Counted from the first letter of the stretch, positions 1 through 8,240 are shown. The stretch: 18,321 bases of DNA from Asterionellopsis glacialis (GCA_014885115.2 WKLE02002384.1:1-18321), one strand, 5' to 3'. Notes: generated from the sequence alone by a model not told the origin. A program made the numbers and translations.

Positions 1-231
1 AGACATCGAAAGCGAACTTGCTAACGCATGCGTTCAAGTATCCTTGAGTAGGATCGTAGGCAGGACTCACATCTACTGATAAATATCAGGTATTTTCGAC
101 GGGAGCTGTTACTCTTGTCCATCTTGAGAGAGATTGCTTCTGTGCAAGCCTGATTACTTCTATTCATTTTTCGGTGCCTTCGACAACGTTTCAAAACAGC
201 AATAAAGTTTATTGTGAATTGAAAAAGTGCA

Positions 232-816
232 ATGTTGTGTCCTCTCACGAATGAAGAACTGCCGAGCAGCTTGGAGGATGTGGGAGTAATTTATGGTGTC
301 GCCGTTCCATTTTCTTCATCGCCTTCTTCCGCTCCGTCACCGTGCGGTTGTACATGTACATTGTCCATGCTTGTCGAAAAACTTGCACAGCATGGAAAGG
401 GAGTTATGAAATGTCCCGTATGTTCTAAAGTTTCAGTGATATCTGTATGCGATGCAGCAGCTAAATCTTCAATCCTGTCAAGTGATGAGGAAGTGACAGT
501 AAATCTGCCTATTATCGCCTTCCGATATGGTCCACAAGTTTTTTGGCTACATGTAGGAGAGACTGATGAAGGAAATGTGGCGTTGACTCAAAATCGAGTT
601 GCGAATGTACTTGGAATGAATACAGATGATGGATTGAAAATACTGCATCGTGGAAAAGTGTTATTTCCAGATGACACTAAGACTCCTGAAGAAATTTCCA
701 AGCATCTACTAACTGTTACACAAGAGGAGCTTGCACATCATAAGAAACCTTCTCTGGTCGTCATGGGGAAGCGGGTTGGACATTGGGGATCACAAGGCGG
801 ACATGTACACCGGTAA
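232..816 (+). CDS. Small protein with U-box/RING-like Cys segment and ubiquitin-like domain
   Basis: Encodes 194 residues from an ATG with no in-frame alternative nearby. The N-terminal third has spaced cysteines: a CPLT motif at 3-6, CGCTC at 38-42 and CPVC at 61-64. This is the order seen in U-box, SP-RING and degenerate RING folds, but I cannot place all zinc ligands, so U-box (no zinc) and RING remain open. Residues about 93-180 look like a ubiquitin-like domain: a first strand, a basic/hydrophobic segment around KILHRGKVLFPDD (136-148), and a final strand SLVVMGK (174-180) that corresponds to the last beta strand of ubiquitin. There is no C-terminal di-glycine, so it is probably an integral domain and not a conjugated modifier. 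The predicted role is in ubiquitin-dependent regulation, possibly as an E3 or adaptor; this is inference. The neighbouring membrane-protein gene converges on it. No membrane segment or signal peptide is visible. Confidence 0.7.
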   Translation: MLCPLTNEELPSSLEDVGVIYGVAVPFSSSPSSAPSPCGCTCTLSMLVEKLAQHGKGVMKCPVCSKVSVISVCDAAAKSSILSSDEEVTVNLPIIAFRYGPQVFWLHVGETDEGNVALTQNRVANVLGMNTDDGLKILHRGKVLFPDDTKTPEEISKHLLTVTQEELAHHKKPSLVVMGKRVGHWGSQGGHVHR

Positions 817-1152
817 TCTCATAAATTGTCAATCTGTAACTTTTATCAGCAAAATCCATTACATTGCTCCTGTTAACTCTCCTCTAAATATGGTCGACCC
901 AATCAAAATGTAACAAAATACCTAATACTTTATTGCGGTATCATTTGAATCTCCACATTTTAAAGTAAGTTCGAATGTCACCTGATTCCTCGTATTTGTT
1001 GCTTTGGTTGATTCTTATTTTTTAATTATACTATGAGACAAATTGAATCCAACACTACGAGACCAATAATTAGAACGCATAGAATTATGTAGAATACAAA
1101 CCATTTCTAATGAAACATACACGACAGATTCGTATTTGAACATTAGTACTTT
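817..1152. other. Convergent intergenic region, no gene seen
   Basis: This A+T-rich stretch separates the stop codon of the ubiquitin-like gene from the stop codon of the minus-strand membrane-protein gene. It should hold both 3' untranslated regions. The only open frame entering it (731-913, +) is a shifted-frame shadow of the upstream gene. I see no RNA gene or long repeat. Confidence 0.6.
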
Positions 1153-1845
1153 TTACATCTCGGTTACTTTAACACTCACATGGTGATCGATTCGACTAAC
1201 TTCACCAAGCCGAGGGTCTTGGCAAGTTTTGCTTAGACTAAAATCGCCGTATTCATTGGAATCAACCACGGCAGTTACAGTCCATATACTGTTGCAGTAT
1301 TCCTTAAACTCATCCATTTCAAACGCGACTTGAACCGTCGCAGTTTGATTGACGATGGATTCAAGTTTAACAATAAAGTTAGTAGTACTGTCCTCTTTGA
1401 CTTGTCCTATTTTGAGATCGTCCGCATGACAAAATCCACCCATATTTACAGGCACATCGGGATGAATATGATTGAATCTACAAGATCTACCTCCATAATA
1501 AATCTCGACTCTGTAAGCTGGGTCGTTATCCTTATCAGTAAGATTTTTCGTGATTAGGAGAGATAAGATCACGATAATGCCAATACTTATCAATATGGCA
1601 AGGATGGGCAACCAATATTTGATTTTGTCACTACGTGAAAGCTTCGCTGGAGAAATTTCTTGTATTGTCTCAATTTCCACTGCTACGGGACTTCCAAGAT
1701 CTATTATTTCACCCGCTGCCTCTTCCTCGCTATCAGATTCGCCCAGTACTACATCTGCCATGAATTCTCCGTCTGTGTCGGGAGGTGATGTTGTTGTGTC
1801 TTGGATAAACCTTCGATTGTTCATTTGGTTGTGTTGCTCTTTCAT
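1153..1845 (-). CDS. Single-pass membrane protein, paralogue A of a tandem pair
   Basis: Encodes 230 residues from an ATG at 1845. The first 75 residues are hydrophilic and acidic (an ESDSEEEA stretch near 36-43). One strong hydrophobic segment follows at about 78-99, then an ectodomain of about 130 residues. With no cleavable signal peptide and a basic stretch (SRSDKIK) just before the helix, a type II orientation is likely (N-terminus in the cytosol). The ectodomain has two N-glycosylation sequons (NLT at 101, NQT at 166) and four cysteines (122, 139, 184, 208). It ends in a conserved block, IWTVTAVVDS near 187-196 and RIDHHVSVKV near 218-227. The next gene, on the same strand, shares this architecture and block, so the two are tandem paralogues. 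I do not recognise the family. A beta-rich, secreted or cell-surface domain is an inference from the alternating hydrophobic pattern and cysteines. Confidence 0.75.
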   Translation of the reverse strand: MKEQHNQMNNRRFIQDTTTSPPDTDGEFMADVVLGESDSEEEAAGEIIDLGSPVAVEIETIQEISPAKLSRSDKIKYWLPILAILISIGIIVILSLLITKNLTDKDNDPAYRVEIYYGGRSCRFNHIHPDVPVNMGGFCHADDLKIGQVKEDSTTNFIVKLESIVNQTATVQVAFEMDEFKEYCNSIWTVTAVVDSNEYGDFSLSKTCQDPRLGEVSRIDHHVSVKVTEM

Positions 1846-2171
1846 TGAAATTAAGTCGATCGTGAATTTTGTGACTGAGTTCTCATTTTTATTCTCGACG
1901 AGAGTATTTTAGCCACACGATAAACTATGGCGTAAGAATTCTCGACAAGTAAGTCGTGATTGAACCCTCTCAAAATGCTTCCAGCGAATTCGCTGACTAA
2001 GGGACTTACTTTCACCTTTTAAAGATTCAAACTTCAACAGCTTACTTTTTTGCTTACTGCTACCTCTAGCCTACCAATCCGCACGATTATTTGGATACAA
2101 TACATGTAGGATTTTAGATTTAGAATTAGTACACTATGTAGGTTTAAATTAGCAAATTGATTGATATAAAG
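1846..2171. other. Upstream region of paralogue A
   Basis: This 326-base gap lies between two codirectional minus-strand genes and should hold the promoter of the left one. It contains a 9-base direct repeat ATTCTCGAC at 1891-1899 and 1938-1946, a perfect 12-base palindrome AGCGAATTCGCT at 1983-1994, and a 9-base inverted repeat (AAGTAAGTC at 1947-1955, its complement at 2003-2011). Their function is unknown. No gene is seen. Confidence 0.4.
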
Positions 2172-2930
2172 TCAAGAGTCTCCAGATACTTTCACCCGAA
2201 CATCATGATCAATGGACTTTGTTGATAGTCCATCGTTCTCATCATGGCATAGACAGGACCTACTTATAGCACGTGGACCGAATGTATCTGAATCTACGAT
2301 AGCTGTTACTTTCCAAAAGGAATGACAGCAGTCGTTGTATTCCTCCGCAATGTATTCAATTTCCAGCGTTCCAGTTTTGTTCAAATCAACATCCATAAGT
2401 GACACAAGCAAATTATTTTTGGGAGAGCATATCTTGGTTTGACCAATGGTTAAGGCTACTTGACAATTTTCCGTGAGCAATGTCTGATTTATCAAATCAT
2501 CTAAATAGGTAATTCTCGCACCATACTGGACATCCACAATATACTGGTACGTTCCTCCATGATTTTGTCTGTCGCCAGTCACTACTAGAACTCCAACAAG
2601 GATTACCATCAAACAAAAAAGCACAATTAAAATTACAGCAGTTCTTAGTGGTAATAAATAGTTGTATTTAGTCCCACAACATTGCGTTCTCATCGTCTGC
2701 TCCTCACAAGACAAAGCCACTTTCGGTTCTTCATATTCTTCTTCAAATGTAATGTCCTCGTGGATTGTTTGCAGTGTTAGTAGATCGAGGGGAGGCTTTG
2801 GTGGAGGGACGGGGACAGGGGTATCATACGTTTCTGAGATATAGGTTTGCCGCAGCATGTTTATTTTTTGGGTGGGTTGTGAATCTGAGTTGGTCATGGA
2901 TGATGGGCTGTGCGGTGATTGTTTCTTCAT
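2172..2930 (-). CDS. Single-pass membrane protein, paralogue B of a tandem pair
   Basis: The open frame extends up to a GTG at 2975, and further upstream an in-frame TAA closes it; the first ATG is at 2930, giving 252 residues, and I chose that start. The N-terminal 90 residues are hydrophilic with a Pro-rich patch (PVPVPPPKPP, about 38-47) and an acidic patch. A hydrophobic helix at about 97-118 is followed by a 130-residue ectodomain with sequons NQT (148) and NKT (184). The Pro-rich patch could bind SH3 or WW domains in the cytosol, which is speculative. The ectodomain matches paralogue A: C-x-S-[IF]-W followed by KVTAIVDSD, a cysteine 24 residues after the first one (202 and 226), and IDHDVRVKV near the C-terminus. 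It has additional cysteines, CC at 201-202 and CLC at 226-228, which A lacks. Family and function are not recognised. The pair probably arose by tandem duplication; low overall identity means the event is old. Confidence 0.75.
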   Translation of the reverse strand: MKKQSPHSPSSMTNSDSQPTQKINMLRQTYISETYDTPVPVPPPKPPLDLLTLQTIHEDITFEEEYEEPKVALSCEEQTMRTQCCGTKYNYLLPLRTAVILIVLFCLMVILVGVLVVTGDRQNHGGTYQYIVDVQYGARITYLDDLINQTLLTENCQVALTIGQTKICSPKNNLLVSLMDVDLNKTGTLEIEYIAEEYNDCCHSFWKVTAIVDSDTFGPRAISRSCLCHDENDGLSTKSIDHDVRVKVSGDS

Positions 2931-3058
2931 TATTTTTGGCGAATTCTCTAAGATACCAGCCTTACTTCCAGCCACGATTGATTTTGTGAGCCAAGAGTAG
3001 ACTAATTAGACCCATTTCGCGCGATTGTGTCAAGGGTCAAAATCAAGTCAAAATCATA

Positions 3059-3268
3059 ATGTTGTCGCAAGCTAACACTAACTCTAGTCGAATTTTGCTT
3101 GAGTTCCCTTTCGTAGGTTACGATCCTTTTGTAAAATTTTCTTGTAAAAAATACTTGAACGTTTCGGCAGTGATTCAACAAGATATTACTAGAGCAACTG
3201 AAGCTCTCAACAATGGGAGAGTACAATCATATTATGATGTGCAAATTGATGTGAATGATGTGATGTAA
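3059..3268 (+). CDS. Possible small ORF, 69 residues
   Basis: An ATG-initiated frame of 69 residues sits alone on the plus strand between two minus-strand genes. Its composition is protein-like, with a hydrophobic segment (LLEFPFVGYDPFVKF, about 13-27), a single cysteine, and a helix-prone second half (about 37-55). It has no signal peptide and no motif I recognise. It could be a genuine small protein, the remnant of a larger gene, or chance; an overlapping antisense frame of similar size shows that stop-free stretches of this length occur here anyway. Conservation in related species would decide. Confidence 0.3.
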   Translation: MLSQANTNSSRILLEFPFVGYDPFVKFSCKKYLNVSAVIQQDITRATEALNNGRVQSYYDVQIDVNDVM

Positions 3269-3383
3269 TGAAAATTGTTGTCTTGCGCTTTCCTGTCATC
3301 CACGACGAAATCACAGCCAGTACGGACTGTAAAGTCCAGTTTTCAGTTGTTATGCAGTGACAGTGCTTTTTTTTTCTTCCAAA

Positions 3384-4391
3384 TCAGGAATGATCCGGAA
3401 AATATTTACACATGATCTTTCCCGCGAGTAATCCTCCTATCAGTGAACCAATCATATGTGCAAATTGGAATGAGATGGTAGAAGGCATGGTTGCTGCATC
3501 ATGTTGTTCTTGATAATGATCACAATCCCGTGCAACAGCAATCAATGAATACAGGATATTCGGACTAAAGACAGAACCCCTTCCTTCTGCATCAACTGAA
3601 AAGGAATATATGGGATACATAACGAACATGGTAATCCACTGCGGTATGTTATTGAGTTTCAATATTTCTGGTATCACTAACAATCCTACGACAAAGGCTG
3701 TGTTGGCCACGGTTTCTCGGAATAAATCGGATAACCATGGATTTGCGGATGAATATACGATGGGATCAATGGCAAATGCTTTTGTTGTAATACTAATATT
3801 ACAAAAGTAGGAGAATGCCTTGATGGTGGATAGAGTACAACTCACGTGTACAGGAAAACAAATGAGGAATTCTCTCAACGTCATTCGTCCCATGATCATT
3901 TCACAGATTCGTACAGGTAAATTAGGGATGGGTCCATAAAAGGTATTGGATACCCAATAAAGTAAAACAGACCACCCAAATGGAAATCCTGGAGCCAAGC
4001 TTTGTGCAACCTTTGCAGGGAATATTCCTAATATCCCACTTGCTAATACACTGACAATACCACAGAGTTCCATCCAAAGAAAATTACCTACTCCGGTCGT
4101 AGTGGTAGTATTGCTTCCCGAAGAAGCGTTCTTTGCCAATTTGATAAGAATGTTTAAACATAATCTAAGTAAGGAGGCAAGGACACACCAAACAGAAACA
4201 GATCGTGCTTCACAACAAATAAAATTCCACAACACTTCAATATCTTTTGGTGGATTTATATAGTCCTCCTCCTCCTCTTCCTCTTCTTCGTAATCTTCCT
4301 CCTCTTCTGACATTATGCAACTATCGTCATCAGATTGCTGCTGCTGTTGTTGTTGTTCACGCATACTGGTTGGTGTGGTTGCAGACGGCAT
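3384..4391 (-). CDS. Divergent aquaporin/MIP-like channel protein
   Basis: Encodes 335 residues from the ATG at 4391. The cytosolic N-terminus has a 7-Gln run (13-19) and a very acidic tract (about 29-44). Hydrophobic segments lie at about 63-85, 104-127, 136-153, 174-196, 227-242, 250-266 and 303-325. Spacing and side chains fit the major intrinsic protein fold. The first half-helix region is GPIPNLPVRICEMIMGRM (153-170), where a family member has NPA-V-T followed by a G-[KR]-[IM] turn. The second is EGRGSVFSPNILYSL (269-283), where the family has G-x-x-x-NPAR. The last helix, HMIGSLIGGLLAG (312-324), matches the terminal G-x-x-x-G helix. Both NPA boxes are altered: NLP at 157-159 and SPN at 276-278, with Ile in place of the usual Arg. 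This places it with unorthodox aquaporins if it is one at all. Substrate is unknown; water or small solute transport is family knowledge, not shown here. Confidence 0.6.
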   Translation of the reverse strand: MPSATTPTSMREQQQQQQQSDDDSCIMSEEEEDYEEEEEEEEDYINPPKDIEVLWNFICCEARSVSVWCVLASLLRLCLNILIKLAKNASSGSNTTTTTGVGNFLWMELCGIVSVLASGILGIFPAKVAQSLAPGFPFGWSVLLYWVSNTFYGPIPNLPVRICEMIMGRMTLREFLICFPVHVSCTLSTIKAFSYFCNISITTKAFAIDPIVYSSANPWLSDLFRETVANTAFVVGLLVIPEILKLNNIPQWITMFVMYPIYSFSVDAEGRGSVFSPNILYSLIAVARDCDHYQEQHDAATMPSTISFQFAHMIGSLIGGLLAGKIMCKYFPDHS

Positions 4392-4842
4392 GATGATAAC
4401 AATAATGAAACACCAAATTTCGAAAGCTCTTTGTGTCGACTGTCAAAAAAAAATGTTCGTTGTCGTTTTCCTGTTGAGGACCTCATTACTTTCCGTGAAC
4501 TCTTGAGAGTTTTTTAGTTGATTTCTAACCCTATTTCTAGTTTGGCTGTATTGTGCGAACAATTTTTGGTCAGCATGCTCTCTACTAGAGCGTGGGAAGG
4601 AGAAGATATCGAATCCATAATGTGACTTGCATGTGTAATCAGATCTCAAATAAAAGAGTCAAATGTACACAGTAGATAAGTAAAATGTACTGCAGATGAT
4701 GAAAAAACAAACAACATGATGTGTTCTCACACATACAAAAAAATCGTCTACCGGCTCTGCATCATCGGATAGTTTTGTATATAAGTTCCTACACATTTTA
4801 GATACATAAACATTTTTCACGATATTGGACGAGTCACTCTAC

Positions 4843-4886
4843 CTAGGTATCAGGTACATCGTGTACGGTCTGTACCAGGTACCTAG
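4843..4886. promoter_or_regulatory. Imperfect inverted repeat rich in GTAC
   Basis: The arms are CTAGGTATCAGGTACA (4843-4858) and TGTACCAGGTACCTAG (4871-4886). They pair at 14 of 16 positions across a 12-base loop, and the loop itself contains another GTAC. It lies about 450 bases upstream of the MIP-like start and 870 bases upstream of the tubby-like start. A dimeric factor site or a hairpin in a long leader are both possible; neither is shown. Confidence 0.35.
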
Positions 4887-4977
4887 TATGAAAATAATAT
4901 AAAAGTACTATGTCAAAATGAACACGACCCGAATGGAAGAAAGTATAAAGATTGCAACGGACATATGGCATTCTCCA

Positions 4978-5062
4978 TATAAATACCGGCGTGCGTGTGT
5001 TCTACATTAGAATTTCTTGTTCTTCAACATGCTTTTCAACTTGCCGTTGCGGGATATAAAAG
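4978..5062 (+). promoter_or_regulatory. Two plus-strand TATA-like boxes
   Basis: TATAAATA at 4978-4985 and TATAAAAG at 5055-5062 match core TATA consensus in the plus orientation. They are 690-770 bases upstream of the tubby-like start codon, which would imply a long leader, an intron in the leader or an independent transcript. A+T-rich sequence makes chance matches likely. Confidence 0.25.
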
Positions 5063-5714
5063 AATTCATGCTGGCGTTTGCTGTCCGACAAGTTGTAATT
5101 GATGTATATTCATTCAATATAAATCATTCATTAATAAATACATGGATTTTTTTATTTGAACCTTATACTATGCAATTATAATAGAGAAATTTTTGTGGAC
5201 ATACTCGCTAATCCCGCATACATGTAGTCTCTTGTATCAGTCGACAAGATTGGCGCCAAGACTACCGGGAATTCAAATTTTGATGTGACATGAAGAGTAC
5301 CCTACTTGACGTACGAGAATAAGATTTAAAATTGTTTCACATATTTATGAGGAAGCACAGAAATCACAGTTGGACGAGCCCCGGAGTAGCAGGTTCATTC
5401 GAAGTAATAAACACCTCATTCACACATCACATGCGCCATAATACATACACATAGATTTTTGTGCTGTTCAAACATCCAGCCAGGAAAGAAAGAAGGAAGA
5501 AGAATCATCATTGCTTCTTGCGAGGGAATAGTTCTTTTCATTGGATCTTTTTGTGTGATTGACGATTGACAATTCCAATTCCTGTCCGCACCGATAAGCA
5601 ACAATAATTTCGCAATAACAGTTTCGTGTTTCTTGAAAATTATTAGGTTACTTTCGATAAAAAGATCTGTCCTGTTGCAATCTACAAATCATACTAGAAT
5701 TCTTCTACAGTTAC

Positions 5715-5735
5715 TCTCTCACACACACACACACA
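5715..5735 (+). repeat. Compound CT/AC dinucleotide repeat
   Basis: A short CT run (5715-5720) leads into seven AC units (5721-5734) ending 17 bases before the start codon at 5752. It probably lies in the 5' untranslated leader of the tubby-like gene and may be length-polymorphic. Confidence 0.6.
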
Positions 5736-5751
5736 AACAAAAACCACAAAG

Positions 5752-7092
5752 ATGGGGTGTTCCAATAGTACAGTAATCAATATGGATCGAGATGAAGACT
5801 GTTGTCAATCATGGGATCCAGCAAGTGCATGTCCTACTTATTGGTCACAAGCTGGAAGGAACAATCGGGTGAAAGATGCATCAAATTGCGGTAGTTGCAG
5901 TGATACCATCAAAGCAACAACACCCGTATTTAATTTAGATGTCGTACATCCAACTCATCCACCTTATCTTGGTTCTGGCATATTGCCACCTGATGACGAG
6001 GATGAGAATGATATGAATGAAAAGGAGGATCTAAAATGCAATGATAATGATGATGATTCTCAAGTTCCAGAAAGTGTTCCACTTGATGTGGATGATGAGT
6101 CTTCTTCCGATGATGAAAATCGATCATCGAAACAGCATTTACAAGAGGATGATGAATACGACAACATGTCATCGAGAGTTTCATCACCCCACAAGAACAA
6201 TGAAAGTTTGTTGGTAAATGTGGATGGTGAAGATATCGGACAAATGTTATTGGAAACAGTTGAATCAACCGATAAAAGTGTTTTATCCCCAACACGATTA
6301 TTTGATGAATCTGTGGCGAACGACGATGATGAGGAAGATGCTGATGTTTCCTTGAATCGAAAGCGTACACCCTGTGGTAAGCGTTCTATAACTTGTGCAC
6401 AGACGAAACGTATGATGAGTACCCTGCCTTCCACAACGCATGGTGAACCTATACGATTACGTGTAACAGAATCCTATAATGATTATACCAATGTCGACGA
6501 TGATGCTGATTTTGCTGCAACATTTGATCCTTACTTTTCCTATGGTCAATACAATATTACATCTGCCAATGGATCAAAATATGGCAATGGATTGCAAATT
6601 AAGATGTCAACAGATGCAATGACATTGCAAGAAGGCGATACGGGGAAGGTGGTGGCTTTGATGAGAAGTAGACATACGTCAACACCATCCTTTATTGTGT
6701 ATGGTGCTGCACCAAGATATGAAGACCAAGCACCATCAGCTATAGATGCACAGTGGTATCCGTGGGCATTGGTTAAAAAGAATGGGAGGTCCATACGTGA
6801 TGATGTTATGGTTCAGTATGCCACCAACAACGGTGGTGCATGGGGACCTGTTGTGTGGAGATCAAGGCATGGATTTTTAGGCAACCATCAAACACATACG
6901 GTTGTTGCCCGTGTCGATGAACAAACGCAAAAAGAAAAACCATGTTGTTTGGTCATTCGTGATCCACTTAACTTTGATGTGTTCAATGTTACGATTGCAC
7001 CTGGTATTGATCCTTTGTTAGCAATTTGCTATTTGGCTGTACATTCCAAGATGGATGTAGAACCAAAATTAGATGCTGTTTTCAGTGGATAA
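5752..7092 (+). CDS. Acylated, acidic protein with tubby/LURP-like C-terminal domain
   Basis: Encodes 446 residues. The ATG has an A at -3 and the AC-rich leader just before it, which supports this start. The N-terminus MGCSNST is a classic N-myristoylation signal (Gly2) with an adjacent palmitoylatable Cys3, predicting attachment to the cytosolic face of a membrane. Residues 7-50 are Cys-rich. About 81-200 is acidic and serine-rich (runs of D/E at 81-86, 98-102 and 191-197), probably disordered. A basic patch LNRKRTPCGKR is at 201-211. Residues about 255-438 resemble the tubby C-terminal/LURP-one-related fold: alternating strands, Trp/Tyr-rich turns (QWYPWALVKKNG near 334-345), the pattern RDPLNFDVFNVTI (403-415), and a hydrophobic helix PGIDPLLAICYLAV (417-430) like the buried central helix of that fold. 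Family members bind phosphoinositides or scramble lipids; a membrane-signalling role here is inference. Another beta-barrel lipid-binding family remains possible. Confidence 0.7.
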   Translation: MGCSNSTVINMDRDEDCCQSWDPASACPTYWSQAGRNNRVKDASNCGSCSDTIKATTPVFNLDVVHPTHPPYLGSGILPPDDEDENDMNEKEDLKCNDNDDDSQVPESVPLDVDDESSSDDENRSSKQHLQEDDEYDNMSSRVSSPHKNNESLLVNVDGEDIGQMLLETVESTDKSVLSPTRLFDESVANDDDEEDADVSLNRKRTPCGKRSITCAQTKRMMSTLPSTTHGEPIRLRVTESYNDYTNVDDDADFAATFDPYFSYGQYNITSANGSKYGNGLQIKMSTDAMTLQEGDTGKVVALMRSRHTSTPSFIVYGAAPRYEDQAPSAIDAQWYPWALVKKNGRSIRDDVMVQYATNNGGAWGPVVWRSRHGFLGNHQTHTVVARVDEQTQKEKPCCLVIRDPLNFDVFNVTIAPGIDPLLAICYLAVHSKMDVEPKLDAVFSG

Positions 7093-7279
7093 TGATCATT
7101 ATTTAGTTGATACAGGATTTCCCTTTAAGGGATTAAACTAAAACAGTTGCATCAGCTACAGTAAGCCGACTCATTGAGACGTATTTTCGGCGATGAAATT
7201 TTAGTGTGCACGGGATTGAAGATTTTGTAAAAAAATTTAGAAAGAGAGATTACTATTTCTTGACAGAGACCAGATCTGA

Positions 7280-8205
7280 TTACACTGGAGTTTTCGTGTC
7301 ACCTTCTCCTTCTTGTGTTAACAATTTTGTTGGTTCTGCTTTATCACCATCTGTCAAAAAGTAGTCAGCCTTTTGTTCTGATCCTGTGATGAATAAGGAA
7401 TGATCTTGAGATTTGTACTTTTTCCAGGCAGGAATGCCATCCAACAATAGTTGGAACTTTAAACCATATCCAGGATCCTTAGTAAGGAGTTTCAACAATT
7501 CTACAGCATGGACTTTCGTAGCTGCAGGATCTTTAACATTACGCAGAGTAGGATTTTCCAAAACTGATGTGACCAAAAACTCAGCAAGTTTACAAGCCAA
7601 TGCTGACTGCAAAAGTAAAACACGACCCTGAGCACATCCTGGTGCACCAGGACTCGACAAAGATGTTTGTTCAGCAATTACCGATGGTTCTGGTTTGGAT
7701 CGGGCGTCAATACCAGCCCCTTCACTAACAGGTGTAGGTTCGAAAGGTTGCTGTTGTTGAGGTGGGCCATCTTGCTGCTGTTGTCCACCAATTGGCGGCA
7801 TCGTTGACCGAGCATCAACGCCATTGCCTTCCATTACTGGATTTGGATGAGTCTGCTGAAATTGTTGTTGTTGTTGTTGCTGCTGCTGTGGCATTGGTGA
7901 GGCCATCACTGGTCCTCCTTGCGATCCCAAGGACATTGCTGGAGCTGGTGAAAATGGCTGTTGCTGTCCTACAACAGATGGTGATGGCTGTGAGACCTGT
8001 GCACCCGACATGTGGTGTTGCTGTTGGCCTCCCACGGGCATTTGCTGCGAAGCACTCTGCTGGTGCGTCATGCTTGGCATCGACTGCTGTTGTGGGGTTG
8101 GTGGCATCTGATTTAGCTGGGATTGACCTTGTTGCTGCATCATGGGTGTATGCTGTTGCTGTTGTTGTGCAGCTTCAGGAGATTTCATGTACTGCATCAT
8201 TGAAG

Positions 8206-8240
<35 letters not shown>

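Larger units (their letters stand above)
4392..5751. other. Divergent intergenic region, 1.36 kb
   Basis: This gap separates the start codons of the MIP-like gene (minus) and the tubby-like gene (plus), so it should hold both promoters and 5' untranslated regions. It contains an imperfect inverted repeat (4843-4886), a TATAAATA at 4978-4985 and a TATAAAAG at 5055-5062. It ends with a CT/AC dinucleotide stretch just before the plus-strand start. Open frames in it (minus 4443-4649, minus 5416-5604) begin at TTG and look like chance. I find no convincing tRNA, snRNA or snoRNA. Confidence 0.55.

Noticed and set aside
1866..2989. ATTTTGTGA shared upstream of both membrane-protein paralogues (1866-1874 and 2981-2989)
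   Set aside because: It is only nine A+T-rich bases at different distances from the two start codons, so chance is sufficient.
4696..4702. ATGATGA resembling a C box of a snoRNA
   Set aside because: No matching D box (CTGA) and terminal stem were found at a suitable distance.
5385..5410. GGTTCATTCGAA resembling a tRNA T-loop
   Set aside because: The flanking bases do not form a T-stem, and no A box or acceptor stem is present upstream.
5930..6434. Minus-strand frames opposite the acidic linker of the tubby-like gene
   Set aside because: GAT/GAA-rich coding sequence read backwards gives His/Ser-rich shadows. The plus strand has the myristoylation start and the C-terminal domain.
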